Source: CAYZJR01 sp964503045 (GTDB lineage: Bacteria > Cyanobacteriota > Vampirovibrionia > Obscuribacterales > Obscuribacteraceae). From it: a stretch of 64,000 bases of DNA. The translations under genes and the position numbers were made by a program. Positions 45,086 through 53,393 of the stretch are shown here, in pieces; the stretch's first letter is position 1, and each line of letters starts with the position of its first letter. The DNA lies in assembly GCA_964503045.1 (NCBI GenBank), contig CAZCZI010000013.1, positions 62,001 through 126,000 on the forward strand, in the 5' to 3' direction. Below the pieces are notes generated by a model. The model was given only the letters and a program-made list of their open reading frames with translations, was not told the DNA's origin and did not search any database.

Positions 45086-45913
45086 ATGACCAAGACAATA
45101 AAAACCGCTCTTTTCGCTGCGCTTGCCGCGTCTACGCTTCTGGGTTGCAACCTGCCATCGCAGGCCGGCTCTCTGACCGGCCAGGCTCCGGTGTCGGCAC
45201 CCCAGCCGGTGGCAACCGCGGTTCAGCAACCTGTGGCGCTCGCGCCGCAGGCTCTTCCGGCTGCTCCGGTAGCGCCTCCCAGCTTCGCGCCGGCCGTAGC
45301 GCCGCAACCGATCGTAGCTGCCGCCCCGCCCGCAGAGGTGAAACCGCAAGTGGTGGTGGTGCGGGTCAAGGAGCCTGCTCCGGAGCCGCGCGTGGTGTTC
45401 GTCGAAAAGCCGGTGTTCGTCGACCGTCCGGTGCCGCAGCCGGTGCGTGTGCCTGTCTTCGCGCAGGGTCCTAATGGATACCCGCAAGCCGGATTTCCGG
45501 CGGCTCTGCCGGCGGCGCTTCCACCGGCCGCTCCGGCAGTTGTTGGTGCCCCTCAGGTGGTTGCCAATGACTCGAATGTCGTGGTGAACAACACCACGGT
45601 CAACAATACGGTCAACAACACCACGGTCAACAATACGGTCAACAACGTGGAGATCAACCAAGACACCACGGTGATTGCCAGCGATCGTCACGACCGCCGC
45701 GATCGGCGTGATGACCGGCAAGGCCGTTTCGACCGTCGCAACCACCACCCGGTCTTCGTCCCGTCGGTTCCTGCTCGCCGGCCTGCGGTGCGGGCGGAGA
45801 CGCGCGTGGACGTGAGAGCGCAGACCAGCGCGAGCGTTTCGGCTTCGGCTAGGTACGACCAACTTCGTGCTCGGCTCGACGCTCGTGCAGCAGCTCGGCT
45901 TGCCAAGCGTTAA
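45086..45913 (+). CDS. Repeat-rich lipoprotein
   Basis: A 275-residue protein. The N-terminus MTKTIKTALFAALAASTLLGC ends in the lipobox LLGC, so it is probably a lipoprotein. The next 140 residues are Ala/Pro/Val rich. Then come four VNNT-type units (in NNTTVNNTVNN repeats), an Asp/Arg/His-rich stretch (RHDRRDRRDDRQGRFDRR), and an Ala/Arg-rich C-terminus. No enzyme domain is seen. The ATG at 45086 has an AAGGAAA site. It is followed by a palindrome copy and a terminator. It may be a wall- or surface-associated structural protein. Confidence 0.75.
   Translation: MTKTIKTALFAALAASTLLGCNLPSQAGSLTGQAPVSAPQPVATAVQQPVALAPQALPAAPVAPPSFAPAVAPQPIVAAAPPAEVKPQVVVVRVKEPAPEPRVVFVEKPVFVDRPVPQPVRVPVFAQGPNGYPQAGFPAALPAALPPAAPAVVGAPQVVANDSNVVVNNTTVNNTVNNTTVNNTVNNVEINQDTTVIASDRHDRRDRRDDRQGRFDRRNHHPVFVPSVPARRPAVRAETRVDVRAQTSASVSASARYDQLRARLDARAAARLAKR
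45587..45640 (+). repeat. 27-bp in-frame tandem duplication in the lipoprotein gene
   Basis: Two adjacent identical 27-base units beginning AACAACACCACGG, with a partial third. They encode the NNTTVNNTV repeat. Identical copies suggest recent duplication. Confidence 0.8.
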
Positions 45914-45957
45914 GGGCTCAATAGCTGGTAATCGCGGTCTGGTAGCGCTGCGCAAAT

Positions 45958-45991
45958 GTCTGTGTGATTTTTCCGGGAAAATCACACAGAC
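45958..45991. repeat. Dispersed palindrome, copy 7 (34 bp)
   Basis: GTCTGTGTGATTTTTCC and GGGAAAATCACACAGAC, 17-base halves with a single T-G pair. It lies between the lipoprotein stop codon and its terminator. Confidence 0.9.
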
Positions 45992-46008
45992 CGATCTAGC
46001 TGCCACGA

Positions 46009-46094
46009 GCACACCCCCGTTCGGCGCTTGAGTGGTTCTCAAGGACCATCGTGCGTCGAACGGGGTGGGTGCAGTAGATCTACCGCTTGCTTTT
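46009..46094 (+). terminator. Terminator of the lipoprotein gene
   Basis: GCACACCCCCGTTCGGCGC pairs with GCGTCGAACGGGGTGGGTGC with small bulges, followed within 22 bases by CTTTTTTG. It lies about 95 bases after the stop, displaced by the palindrome copy in front of it. Confidence 0.65.
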
Positions 46095-46287
46095 TTGAAC
46101 GTGATATTATGGGTGGTGCTTAACTATAAAAAATAGTATTAACCGCTGAAAAAGACGAACCACAAAAAGCCAGGTGAAAGGCGAGTAGTGAAGACGCCTG
46201 TCTTCTCCACTACAAGCTCTCACTCTGGGCTTCCTGCAGTTCGTCAGTCATTGTCGCTCGTCCTCGTACTCGAGGATCAGCGAGTGG

Positions 46288-47166
46288 TCAACGCTTCTCG
46301 CGACAACAGCCACCGTCGTGACGGGACTCGTCCGAGCGCAGAGCCTGTGCCGGCGTATCGCTCGGACCGGAATCATCATCGCCTTCTTCGGTCATCTGTT
46401 GGCGGCGGCGGATGAGGCGCTGAATCGCGCGCTCCTCCGTGTCACGCCAGTCGGTGGTCTCGAAGACCTCGAAGCCGGTGTTTTCGGGCAGCTTGTCACC
46501 GCTGCGCGCGAGGCTCGACTCCAGAGGCAGGTAGATGAAGTTGGTCTCGGAGAGCGAGGCGCCATCGGAGCGGATGCTGTTGCCGATGAAGGCGGACAGC
46601 TCCGGATCGATGTTGAGGTCCTTGATCACCTCACGCACGTGCTCGGCCTTGTTTTCCTTCAGGATGATGATCTTGTCGTCGAAGATCGCGTCGAGACCGC
46701 CCTGTCGAATCTTGTAGTTCTGCACTTCGCGATCACCGACGGTGACGGCGATGAGGTAGAACTGCTTGCGCGCGCGGCTGAGCACAGCCAGTGCGTTTTC
46801 GAACAGGCGAGGACGGCGGAAGAAGGGAGCGCTGCCGATGCGTTCGCAAATGGCAGTCACGTCCTTGCGACGGCGCTTCTTGTGCTCCTTGCACAGAACT
46901 CCGTAGGCTTCGACGATTGCCTCCGCCAGCCGATGACGCTCGAAACCACGATGCGGCATCGAACCGAAATAGACATGGCGCAGGGTCTCGTCCGCCTTCT
47001 TCTTGTCAAAACCACACAGGGACATGAGTGTCGCGAACTCCACGATAGCCCCATCGTAATAGGGCTGGCACTCCATGATCGTCCCGTCAATGTCAATGAA
47101 AAGCGCGGCAATCTTGCCGTTGGGAGCACAGTAATTGCGCCCCGGGGTGTGGCACTTAGAAGCCAT
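46288..47166 (-). CDS. HAD-superfamily hydrolase
   Basis: A 292-residue protein with the HAD motif FIDIDGT (23-29, nucleophile Asp25), a helical cap region (YYDGAIVEFATLMSLCGF...), motif II-like VTVGD near 140, a conserved Lys and IGNSIRSD as motif III/IV. The C-terminal 45 residues are a disordered acidic and basic tail (EEGDDDSGPSD...). It is likely a small-molecule phosphatase; the substrate is unknown. A GAGGTGA site precedes the ATG. GC-rich. Confidence 0.82.
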   Translation of the reverse strand: MASKCHTPGRNYCAPNGKIAALFIDIDGTIMECQPYYDGAIVEFATLMSLCGFDKKKADETLRHVYFGSMPHRGFERHRLAEAIVEAYGVLCKEHKKRRRKDVTAICERIGSAPFFRRPRLFENALAVLSRARKQFYLIAVTVGDREVQNYKIRQGGLDAIFDDKIIILKENKAEHVREVIKDLNIDPELSAFIGNSIRSDGASLSETNFIYLPLESSLARSGDKLPENTGFEVFETTDWRDTEERAIQRLIRRRQQMTEEGDDDSGPSDTPAQALRSDESRHDGGCCREKR

Positions 47167-48164
47167 AGTTCACCTCTTCTTCTGTTTCTTAGGGCAGCTA
47201 ACCAGCGCTTCTTGCGAAGCCCAGTCGCTGCGGTTCTTGAAAAATGGCAAGAGAACAGCGGTCTAAGCTTCACGATGAAGCTCTACCGATGGTGTTGAGA
47301 CGGGCGTTTCGGCTACAGGCAAAACCGAACGCAGATCTCGCGAGCGGCGCTTCAAGAACCAGACCTAGACTTTGAATCGCTACAGCAAGAGTTGTTCGGC
47401 GCAGACGCACTCTTTCAAGTGGTTCGGCGTCGATACTCTGGACTACACGATTAAGACAGCATACGTCCAACAACTTGCGGTTGTTGAATACTTATCTTCT
47501 AAAGTCGAAAGCTCTTGAAGCGCTTAGCTTTTGGGATGCCTCTAAATTTTCTCTTGAACGAAAAATATATCTAAAACTATGAAATAACTCGTGCGCGCGT
47601 AAAGATGGTTGTCATGAGGTAGCGCGGTGGTGCGAATGGCTTAACATGCCGATCTCCGCAATCCCTTGTGGCTTCTGTGCCACCACCATTAGTGATTGGT
47701 TTCGTACATAACACCTGTTGCGGCTGCGCTAAGTTACAAAAGTATTGAAGGGGCCCGCTTGAAATGTGATTGTCCCTTGAATCTGGAGGTACCTGTAGTT
47801 TCAGCTTCTCGGGGATCGAAAAAGTTTTGGTATCGTCTGATGTTCAAGATTGGATCCGAAATATCTCTTAACTTCTTGATCGTTGCAGTGAAATCAACCT
47901 CTGGCATAGGGTCGTCTTGGTTTTCATTTCTTTGTCATCAAAAGAGAATAGTTCGGGCAAAACAGCTTCAAAAGCTTAGTTACTGGTCGCAAGACGCGTT
48001 GCATTGGATGTGTTCCAGCGCAATGACCCGAGCCACCAATTATTTACGTCTTCTCTGCACCTAACCGCGGAGCTCCTGACAAAAGGGGTCTGTCGGATGA
48101 TTGCCTACGGTGATGGTAATCTGCAGAGGCGACTCACCTAATCACCAGTTCAGAGGTATTTCCA
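47167..48164. other. One-kilobase spacer without supported gene
   Basis: About 1000 AT-rich bases in sharp contrast with the GC-rich genes on both sides. Frames in it are short, start with TTG without ribosome binding sites and look random. No strong hairpin or palindrome copy is seen. It may carry a long leader or simply be degenerate sequence. Confidence 0.5.
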
Positions 48165-49352
48165 ATGAGTGCAAAACGTTCCGCCCGGAGAGTCAAAGGC
48201 TCTTCGACCCGGATGCGTGTGCGCGATCTGGGATTCTCGATCGGGACTTTAGCGGTCGGGCACAACAATGCCATCACGGATGTGAGTGGCGTGAAGGTCG
48301 GACACACGACTCTGAGGTCGGGAGACGGAAAGCTCGTTCCCGGCAAGGGACCGGTTCGCACCGGTGTTACTGCAATCATCCCGCACGACGGCGACCTGTG
48401 GTCCGAGAGAATCAGCGCTGGCGCGTTCGTTCTCAATGGCAACGGCGAAGTGACGGGACTTCACTGGGTGAAGGAGTCTGGCTTCCTCGAGGGGCCTATC
48501 CTTCTGACCAATACCCTCAATGTTCCTCGCGTCATGGATGCCGCTGTTACGTGGATGCTCGAACGCAACCCCGCAATCGGAGTCGATGACGACACTTACC
48601 TGCCGGTGGTCGGTGAGTGCGACGACAGTTCTCTCAATGATATTCGCGGGCGGCATGTTCGCGAAAAGCACGTTCTGGCTGCTCTTAACGGAGCCAAGGG
48701 CGGGCGTGTCGAAGAGGGTGCGGTCGGCGCCGGAACCGGCATGATCTGCTACGACTTCAAGGGCGGCATCGGGACTTCATCTCGAGTGCTCTCGAAGGCT
48801 GACGGCGGATACACGGTGGGCGTGCTCGTCAATTGCAACCATGGCGACAGGCACACCTTCCGCATCGAAGGTGCTCCGGTCGGGCGCTTCTTAAATGAAG
48901 ACCTGGCGACGGAACACCGCGAAGGATCGATTTGTATCGTGGTCGCAACCGATGCACCGCTCAATTCGCTTCAGCTCGAGCGGCTCGCGAAGCGGGCTTG
49001 CTTGGGACTGGCGCGAACCGGGGCGGTGGCTCACAACGACAGCGGCGACTTTGTCATCGCTTTCTCGACCACGCGGAAGATCAAGCGCGCCGAGTCGCGC
49101 CGCCAAATCAAGTTGCCGGAAGTGAACATCGAGTGTCTCAACCCGTTGTTCGAAGCGACCGTCGAAGCGGCTGAGGAAGCCATCATCAACGCCCTGTTCA
49201 TGGCGGAAACGACCATTGGACAGGATGGCAACGAGGCGCATGCGCTTCCTATCGATCGGTGTGTGGAGGTCATGCTCCACCACGGATTGAAGCAGTCGAA
49301 GCCGACCAAGCGCTCCAAGCCTGCGCGCAAGTCGAAGTCGATGAAGCGTTGA
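48165..49352 (+). CDS. P1/DmpA-family (S58) aminopeptidase
   Basis: A 395-residue protein of the self-cleaving DmpA/BapA family. NAITDVSGVKVGHTT, the GAVGAGTGM motif, and GGIGTSSRV near residues 200-208, where the Gly-(Thr/Ser) autocleavage that frees the N-terminal nucleophile is expected. A long C-terminal end is very basic (KPTKRSKPARKSKSMKR). These enzymes remove N-terminal D- or L-amino acids or beta-amino acids. A leading segment of about 20 residues is basic and not a signal peptide, so it should be cytosolic. GC-rich. Confidence 0.9.
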   Translation: MSAKRSARRVKGSSTRMRVRDLGFSIGTLAVGHNNAITDVSGVKVGHTTLRSGDGKLVPGKGPVRTGVTAIIPHDGDLWSERISAGAFVLNGNGEVTGLHWVKESGFLEGPILLTNTLNVPRVMDAAVTWMLERNPAIGVDDDTYLPVVGECDDSSLNDIRGRHVREKHVLAALNGAKGGRVEEGAVGAGTGMICYDFKGGIGTSSRVLSKADGGYTVGVLVNCNHGDRHTFRIEGAPVGRFLNEDLATEHREGSICIVVATDAPLNSLQLERLAKRACLGLARTGAVAHNDSGDFVIAFSTTRKIKRAESRRQIKLPEVNIECLNPLFEATVEAAEEAIINALFMAETTIGQDGNEAHALPIDRCVEVMLHHGLKQSKPTKRSKPARKSKSMKR

Positions 49353-49596
49353 AGGGCGTCATAGACTGACGCACTCAAGCATGTGTAGCGAGTCTCGAAG
49401 GGTCTGAGGTTGCGATGCCTATGGCTTTGCGCTTCCTTTCGAACCTTCGGGACTCGAGATAGTGCCACCACATACGATATCGTTTGTTGTGGTGTTTCTT
49501 TTCTGAAAACTGCAATTTGCTTCAACCTAAACATTCTGCTCAAAGGTCGTCCCCCAAGTGTGACGAGTCTGAGTGTGAGCAAAAGGAGGGACAGCA

Positions 49597-50448
49597 ATGA
49601 ATAGCTGCAAAGATCATCCCTTCTGCCAATTGCTACATAAGAACTCCGGCCGCGTAAGGATTCGCGATGTTTACCGGGTGTATCTAGGCAGGCGGCAGGG
49701 ACAGGATATCTGGATTGTCGATGGCGACAAGGTCTTCCGCGAACTCTACCCTGCGTTCGTGATGGGAGGCAACGATCAGCGCTATCGTTTCAATCCGCCC
49801 AAGGAAGTTTGGATCGACAATCGGATCGGCTCGGAAGAGCTGGAGTACACGATCGCGCATGAACTGATCGAGCGAAAGCTGATGCGCGAGAAGGGCTGGA
49901 GTTACGACAGGGCGCACAACGCTGGTCTGGCTCTGGAAAAGAAGATGCGTATTGCCGACGAGAAGAAGGCAGCGGCACGGGAGAAGACGGTGCAGGTTCA
50001 CCTCACCGGTATCTACCGCCGTTTCCACAAGACCATCAAGGGACTCTCCGTGTGGTTCGTGGATGGTCCGAAAGTGCGCAAGGAGCTGGACGGCGACTTC
50101 TGTTTCGCTGGACACGACTTGAAGCACGAGTTCATTCCGCGCAACGAAATCTGGCTCGACTCGGCGATGGCTGTCGAACAGGTGCACTACGCACTCGTTC
50201 ACGAGCTCAAAGAACGAGCTGTGATGGCGGCGTCCGATTACGACAACGCCTACGAAATCGCTCTTCAGGTGCAGCTCGATGAGCGGCATCGACAGGCGAA
50301 GTTGTCGGAAGAGCACGAGCGCTCTTTGGAGCCCGTCTCGTACGGCGTGCGTGAGCGCGGCGTCAAGGTGAAGCCGAAGGCGAAGTCCAAAGCGAAAGCG
50401 AAGGGCGAATCGTCCAAGGTTGCTCCGAGTCGCCGGCGAAAGTCTTGA
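49597..50448 (+). CDS. Hypothetical protein built of a duplicated domain with HELxER motifs
   Basis: A 283-residue protein with two copies of a module of about 95 residues (about 22-118 and 138-236). Shared pattern: V-W-x-V-D-G-x-K-V-x-x-E-L, then a G-x-D, a P-x-x-E-(V/I)-W-(I/L)-D-x-x, and H-E-L-x-E-R (HELIERK and HELKERA), with a Y-D-x-A-x helix after. The E(I/V)WID...HE..ER pattern reminds me of phage and plasmid hypothetical proteins, but I cannot name a family. HExxx lacks a third ligand, so metalloprotease activity is not implied. The C-terminus is a Lys-rich tail. An AAAGGAGG site precedes the ATG. Confidence 0.7.
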   Translation: MNSCKDHPFCQLLHKNSGRVRIRDVYRVYLGRRQGQDIWIVDGDKVFRELYPAFVMGGNDQRYRFNPPKEVWIDNRIGSEELEYTIAHELIERKLMREKGWSYDRAHNAGLALEKKMRIADEKKAAAREKTVQVHLTGIYRRFHKTIKGLSVWFVDGPKVRKELDGDFCFAGHDLKHEFIPRNEIWLDSAMAVEQVHYALVHELKERAVMAASDYDNAYEIALQVQLDERHRQAKLSEEHERSLEPVSYGVRERGVKVKPKAKSKAKAKGESSKVAPSRRRKS

Positions 50449-50464
50449 GACTTCTTGGGCTGAT

Positions 50465-50565
50465 CAGACCGCTCCGGATGGGGTTTGGAGAAAATGTATG
50501 ATTTTTCCGGAAAAATCATACACTCGCTCTCCACCTCATCCGGGGCGGTCTGGTTTCTTTTTTTT
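50465..50565 (+). terminator. Intrinsic terminator with a palindrome in its loop
   Basis: The outer stem (50465-50483 with 50534-50552) is nearly perfect with two wobble pairs, and a short second stem (GGAGA with TCTCC) continues inward. A run of T with one C follows at 50554-50565. The loop is occupied by a perfect copy of the dispersed palindrome. Confidence 0.88.
50495..50522. repeat. Dispersed palindrome, copy 8 (perfect, 28 bp), inside a terminator loop
   Basis: Halves TGTATGATTTTTCC and its complement. The GTATG/CATAC arms differ from the GTGTG/CACAC arms of copy 3 at the same place on both sides, a compensatory change. It occupies the loop of the terminator after the duplicated-domain gene. 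Confidence 0.92.
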
Positions 50566-50646
50566 GAACAAGTATAAGTAGACCGGTCGATTATTACTGA
50601 TTTAAAAAAAACTGGCTAGAGCTTCCGAAAGACTACACAATTCCTC

Positions 50647-50683
50647 GGCGAAGGCGGCGACTAACAAGATCGCCGCCTTCGCC
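50647..50683 (-). terminator. Hairpin at the 3' end of the sigma factor gene
   Basis: GGCGAAGGCGGCGA and its exact complement TCGCCGCCTTCGCC flank a 9-base loop, about 25 bases after the sigma stop. No strong T-run follows on the minus strand, so termination could be rho-linked or the hairpin stabilises the message. Confidence 0.6.
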
Positions 50684-50706
50684 TGTGCTTTCCGCCATTT
50701 GCCGCT

Positions 50707-51576
50707 CTACGCCAAGTGCTCGAACAGCGCCTCGGCAAGTGGCCCGTCCATCTTCTTGAGCGCTTGGCTCTCGATCTGGCGGATTCGCTCGCGGCTGACA
50801 TCGAACTCGGGCAGCTTGCCGACTTGCTCGAGGGTCATCGGTTCTTTGCCGTCGAGCCCGAAGCGAAGCGACAGCACGCGCTGCTCTCGTTTCGTGAGAC
50901 GCCTGAGCGCCTCCATGATCTGAGTGTGCAGCTTCTCGCCGTCAATGGCGATGTCGGGCGAGTCTTGCTCGCAGGCGATGGTATCGGCAATGGTGCGTCG
51001 TCCCTGTGTATCGTCGGCTCCGCTCACGGACTGCTCGAGCGAAACCATGGTCGTGGTTTGCGCCTTGCGCTGGAGTTTCTCTACGTCGTCGACGCTGAGC
51101 TCCATGCGCTGAGCGATCTGTTCGCGCGTTGGATCCGCAAGCAGCTCCTGGGTAAGTGCCCTGGTGGCCTTGTTCAGGCGCAGCACCGCCCAATAGTCCT
51201 TCAGACCGACCTTGATGAAACCCGACCGCGCCAGGCTGCGCAGGATGCATGCTCTGATCCAGAAGGCGGCGTAGGTGCTGAATTTGGTGTCGTGCGACAG
51301 GTCATATCGATCGACCGCCTCCATCAGCCCGACGTTGCCTTCTTGAATCAGGTCGAGCAGCGATTGCCGACCACGTCGATACTGCAGCGCCATCGAAACC
51401 ACCAGCCGAAGGTTGGCTTCGGCTAGTTTCTTGCGAGCGCGGATGTCGCCTTGCTTGGTGCGTTCAGCGAGGTCGCGCTCTTCTTCCAGGCTGAGCAGTT
51501 TGACCTTGCTCATCGCTGAGTAGTAACTGGCGAGAATCTGTTGTTCTGAGGTTTCCCTCGGCACTTCTTTGCTCAT
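50707..51576 (-). CDS. Alternative sigma-70 family RNA polymerase sigma factor (group 2/RpoH-like)
   Basis: A 289-residue sigma factor. Region 2 (LAEANLRLVVSMALQYRRGRQSLLDLIQEGNVGLMEAVDRYDLSHDTKFSTYAAFWIRACI) is clear. Region 3 (TREQIAQRMELSVDDVEKL) and region 4 (LTKREQRVLSLRFGLDG...TLEQVGKLPEFDVSRERIRQIESQALKKM) follow. It lacks region 1.1 and the long non-conserved segment, so it is an alternative factor of the group 2 or RpoH type, not the housekeeping one. The ATG at 51576 has a GAGGAAA site; the longer frame to 51714 reads across a hairpin. Region 2.4 (WIRACILRSLARSG) is unusual and may change promoter choice. Confidence 0.9.
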   Translation of the reverse strand: MSKEVPRETSEQQILASYYSAMSKVKLLSLEEERDLAERTKQGDIRARKKLAEANLRLVVSMALQYRRGRQSLLDLIQEGNVGLMEAVDRYDLSHDTKFSTYAAFWIRACILRSLARSGFIKVGLKDYWAVLRLNKATRALTQELLADPTREQIAQRMELSVDDVEKLQRKAQTTTMVSLEQSVSGADDTQGRRTIADTIACEQDSPDIAIDGEKLHTQIMEALRRLTKREQRVLSLRFGLDGKEPMTLEQVGKLPEFDVSRERIRQIESQALKKMDGPLAEALFEHLA

Positions 51577-51622
51577 TTTCCTCTTTTGAGTGCTGAATGT
51601 TAATCCGATCTTGCGAGCCGCA

Positions 51623-51662
51623 AGTGAGGAAGCCACGCCATACGGCGCGGCTTCCTCACTTT
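51623..51662. other. Strong hairpin in the sigma factor leader
   Basis: A perfect 13-bp stem AAGTGAGGAAGCC with its complement, with an inner ACGCC/GGCGC stem, 47 bases upstream of the sigma ATG and 60 bases after the stop of the neighbouring lipoprotein gene. It may end that gene's transcript or control translation of the sigma factor. Confidence 0.6.
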
Positions 51663-51721
51663 TGTGCTGCGTCAGTCGCTGGCAAAAAACAAAGTAATCT
51701 CGCCGAACCTGCAACTACGGC

Positions 51722-52084
51722 TCAGCGGCAGCCGTAGTTGTCGCAGTGGCGATGCCGCGGAAACTGGCGAGGACCGGCGTCGATGCTGACACCGCCGCCG
51801 CCGTAGACGGTGACGGGCGGGACGTTGACGTAGACCGAACCACCGACCGTGGCGGCCGGGGGCGGCACGAAGACGGGCGGAGGCGGGGGCACTGTGGTCA
51901 CCACGATCGCCGGAGGAGGTGGCGGCGGCGGAACGTACGCCGGCTCGACATACACCGTGGGCGTGGTAGTGTAAATGGTGCCGCGGGCGGTGCCGCGGAA
52001 GCTGGCGGCGCAACCGGTCGAGAGCGTGCAGACAGCGAGAATGCCGAGGAAAGAGAAAACGCTTGCAAATTTGTTGGTGTTCAT
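51722..52084 (-). CDS. Small Pro/Val-rich lipoprotein
   Basis: A 120-residue protein with a signal ending in the lipobox LSTGC, so probably lipid-anchored. The rest is a run of Pro/Val strands (VEPAYVPPPPPPPAIVVTTVPPPPPVFVPPPA) and a short beta-rich C-terminus ending in a Cys-containing HRHCDNYGCR. A GGAGAC site supports the ATG at 52084. It is the first of four small exported-protein genes read leftward ahead of the sigma factor. Function unknown; likely envelope structural. Confidence 0.75.
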   Translation of the reverse strand: MNTNKFASVFSFLGILAVCTLSTGCAASFRGTARGTIYTTTPTVYVEPAYVPPPPPPPAIVVTTVPPPPPVFVPPPAATVGGSVYVNVPPVTVYGGGGVSIDAGPRQFPRHRHCDNYGCR

Positions 52085-52457
52085 GAGATGTCTCCAGAGC
52101 AAATCCGCGAGAGCTATGCTTTCGCGGAGTGTGTGTTGTTCTTAAGAAGGAAGATCGGACGAATTCGTTGAAACCCTAAGGCTTTTGACTCGGCCTTAAA
52201 GGTGCCAACGAATTCGTTCAATCCTTTTAGAGATTGAACGAACCGGGCAGCTAGACAACGGCAAAGCGGGCCGGCACTGCCGGCCCGCTTGCCTTGCCTC
52301 GAGTCTCTTTGCGACCACGCGCCGACTTTAGTTTGAGCGCATCACCGGTGGTGACCGCTTCTGTGTGGCAACTTCTTCAGTGCGGACGCTAGTCTCGCAA
52401 AGTCAGTTGTTCAGACCTATTCGGCGCCGCATCGATGACTCACTGCCTCTGCCGCAC
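52085..52457. other. Spacer with hairpins between two lipoprotein genes
   Basis: About 370 bases. Near 52157 and 52206 a CGAATTCGTT motif is repeated, with a GTTCAATC/GATTGAAC hairpin. A long GC-rich inverted repeat lies at 52264-52290. No gene is seen. Confidence 0.5.
52264..52290 (-). terminator. GC-rich inverted repeat downstream of the 81-residue lipoprotein gene
   Basis: AAGCGGGCCGGCA and TGCCGGCCCGCTT meet around one base, so the real loop must be formed by opening the centre. It is about 170 bases after the gene's stop and is followed on the minus strand by only a weak T-run. Confidence 0.45.
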
Positions 52458-52703
52458 TTAGCGGCAGCTCTGGTAGCGCGGGTTGCAGTTCCGGTAGCCA
52501 CCATGCGGGTAGTGGCGGTGCGGCTGCCGGTACACCGGCGGCTGCACGTACACGGGACCCGGTTGCACGTACACGGGCTGCTGGTAGTAGACGGGCTCCT
52601 CGTACACGACTGCACGCGGCGGAGCGGCACGCATGGTGACCGCACAGCCGGAGCTGAGGACGACGAGACCGAGCAACATACCGAGAATTCCGAGCTTCTT
52701 CAT
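52458..52703 (-). CDS. Small Tyr/Pro-rich lipoprotein
   Basis: An 81-residue protein. The signal (KKLGILGMLLGLVVLSSGC) ends in the lipobox LSSGC. The mature part is a Tyr/Pro/Gln/Val repeat (VYYQQPVYVQPGPVYVQPPVYRQP) with a basic C-terminus holding two Cys. A GAAAGG site precedes the ATG at 52703; the longer frame to 52799 is not needed. It belongs to the group of small exported proteins beside the sigma factor. Confidence 0.7.
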   Translation of the reverse strand: MKKLGILGMLLGLVVLSSGCAVTMRAAPPRAVVYEEPVYYQQPVYVQPGPVYVQPPVYRQPHRHYPHGGYRNCNPRYQSCR

Positions 52704-52819
52704 GTGAATGCCTTTCGTTGAAGTGGAAATCCGAGTCGACTCTTTTGGCGCATTCACACTGGTGTGTCTGCATACCTGAAAGTCGACCCGGATATCCACG
52801 AGTTGAGAATTGCAGAAAC

Positions 52820-52836
52820 GCTGCTTTTTTAGCAGC
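52820..52836 (-). terminator. Small hairpin after the exported 135-residue protein gene
   Basis: GCTGCT and AGCAGC separated by a T-run in the loop, 10 bases after the stop codon. On the minus strand the tail is GTTTCTGC, only weakly T-rich. Confidence 0.35.
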
Positions 52837-52845
52837 TTGTCCGGT

Positions 52846-53253
52846 TCAGCGCACGAAGACCGTCAACTGGCCGCTGCGGTTGTAGTACACGTAGGTGTTC
52901 CACGCCGCGTACCAGAAGACGTTGACGACGCGCGACTGCGAGCGGAGCACCCAAGTGGTGCCGGTCTGAACCTGCACCCACTTCTGGCAACCCCAGTCCC
53001 ACTGCCACGAGAAGGTAGCGACCGCCTCGTAGTAGCTCTCCGTGACCTGCGTCTGGAAGGAGGGCCTGTGGTGGTTGCGATTGTCGCGGCCGTGGCCGCG
53101 GCGACCGTGGTCGTTGCCCCACGTGCCTTCGTAGCCGAACTGACCGCTGGCCTGCCCGTAGAACTCCTGCGCGGAGGCCTCCCTGGGTGCAGCCAGAGCG
53201 AGTCCGGCGGTGAAGAGCGAAGCGAGACCGACGATGGCGATGAGCTTTTTCAT
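52846..53253 (-). CDS. Exported hypothetical protein, Trp/Tyr-rich
   Basis: A 135-residue protein with a signal peptide (KKLIAIVGLASLFTAGLALAAP). A His/Arg/Asn/Gly region follows (DHGRRGHGRDNRNHHRP), then a beta-rich, Trp/Tyr-rich C-terminal part (YEAVATFSWQWDWGCQKWVQVQTGTTWVLRSQSRVVNVFWYAAWNTYVYYNRSG). One Cys. No family recognised. It is GC-rich and one of the four neighbouring exported proteins. Confidence 0.7.
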   Translation of the reverse strand: MKKLIAIVGLASLFTAGLALAAPREASAQEFYGQASGQFGYEGTWGNDHGRRGHGRDNRNHHRPSFQTQVTESYYEAVATFSWQWDWGCQKWVQVQTGTTWVLRSQSRVVNVFWYAAWNTYVYYNRSGQLTVFVR

Positions 53254-53346
53254 AGTCTTTCCTGTATGTTAGGCCGCCCGGTATTTATCTATAGCGGGAC
53301 GGCGTCTTTGGTTAGTAAGAAAGTTGCAGAAACGTAGCAGCAATCT

Positions 53347-53387
53347 GTGAAAAGCCCCGGTATATCAGATCACCGGGGCTTCTCACA
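53347..53387 (-). terminator. Intrinsic terminator of the beta-solenoid lipoprotein gene
   Basis: AAGCCCCGGT and ACCGGGGCTT, extended by TGTGA/TCACA, around a 10-base loop. On the minus strand a CTTTTC stretch lies in the descending arm. It starts 7 bases past the stop codon. Confidence 0.7.
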
Positions 53388-53393
53388 GGAGCG

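Noticed and set aside
46188..46415. 75-residue plus-strand frame at the end of the HAD gene
   Set aside because: It overlaps the 3' end of the HAD gene on the opposite strand and has no recognisable content.
47696..48064. 122-residue frame in the spacer before the DmpA-type gene
   Set aside because: It starts with TTG without a ribosome binding site, has no recognisable domain, and its composition is that of the surrounding AT-rich spacer.
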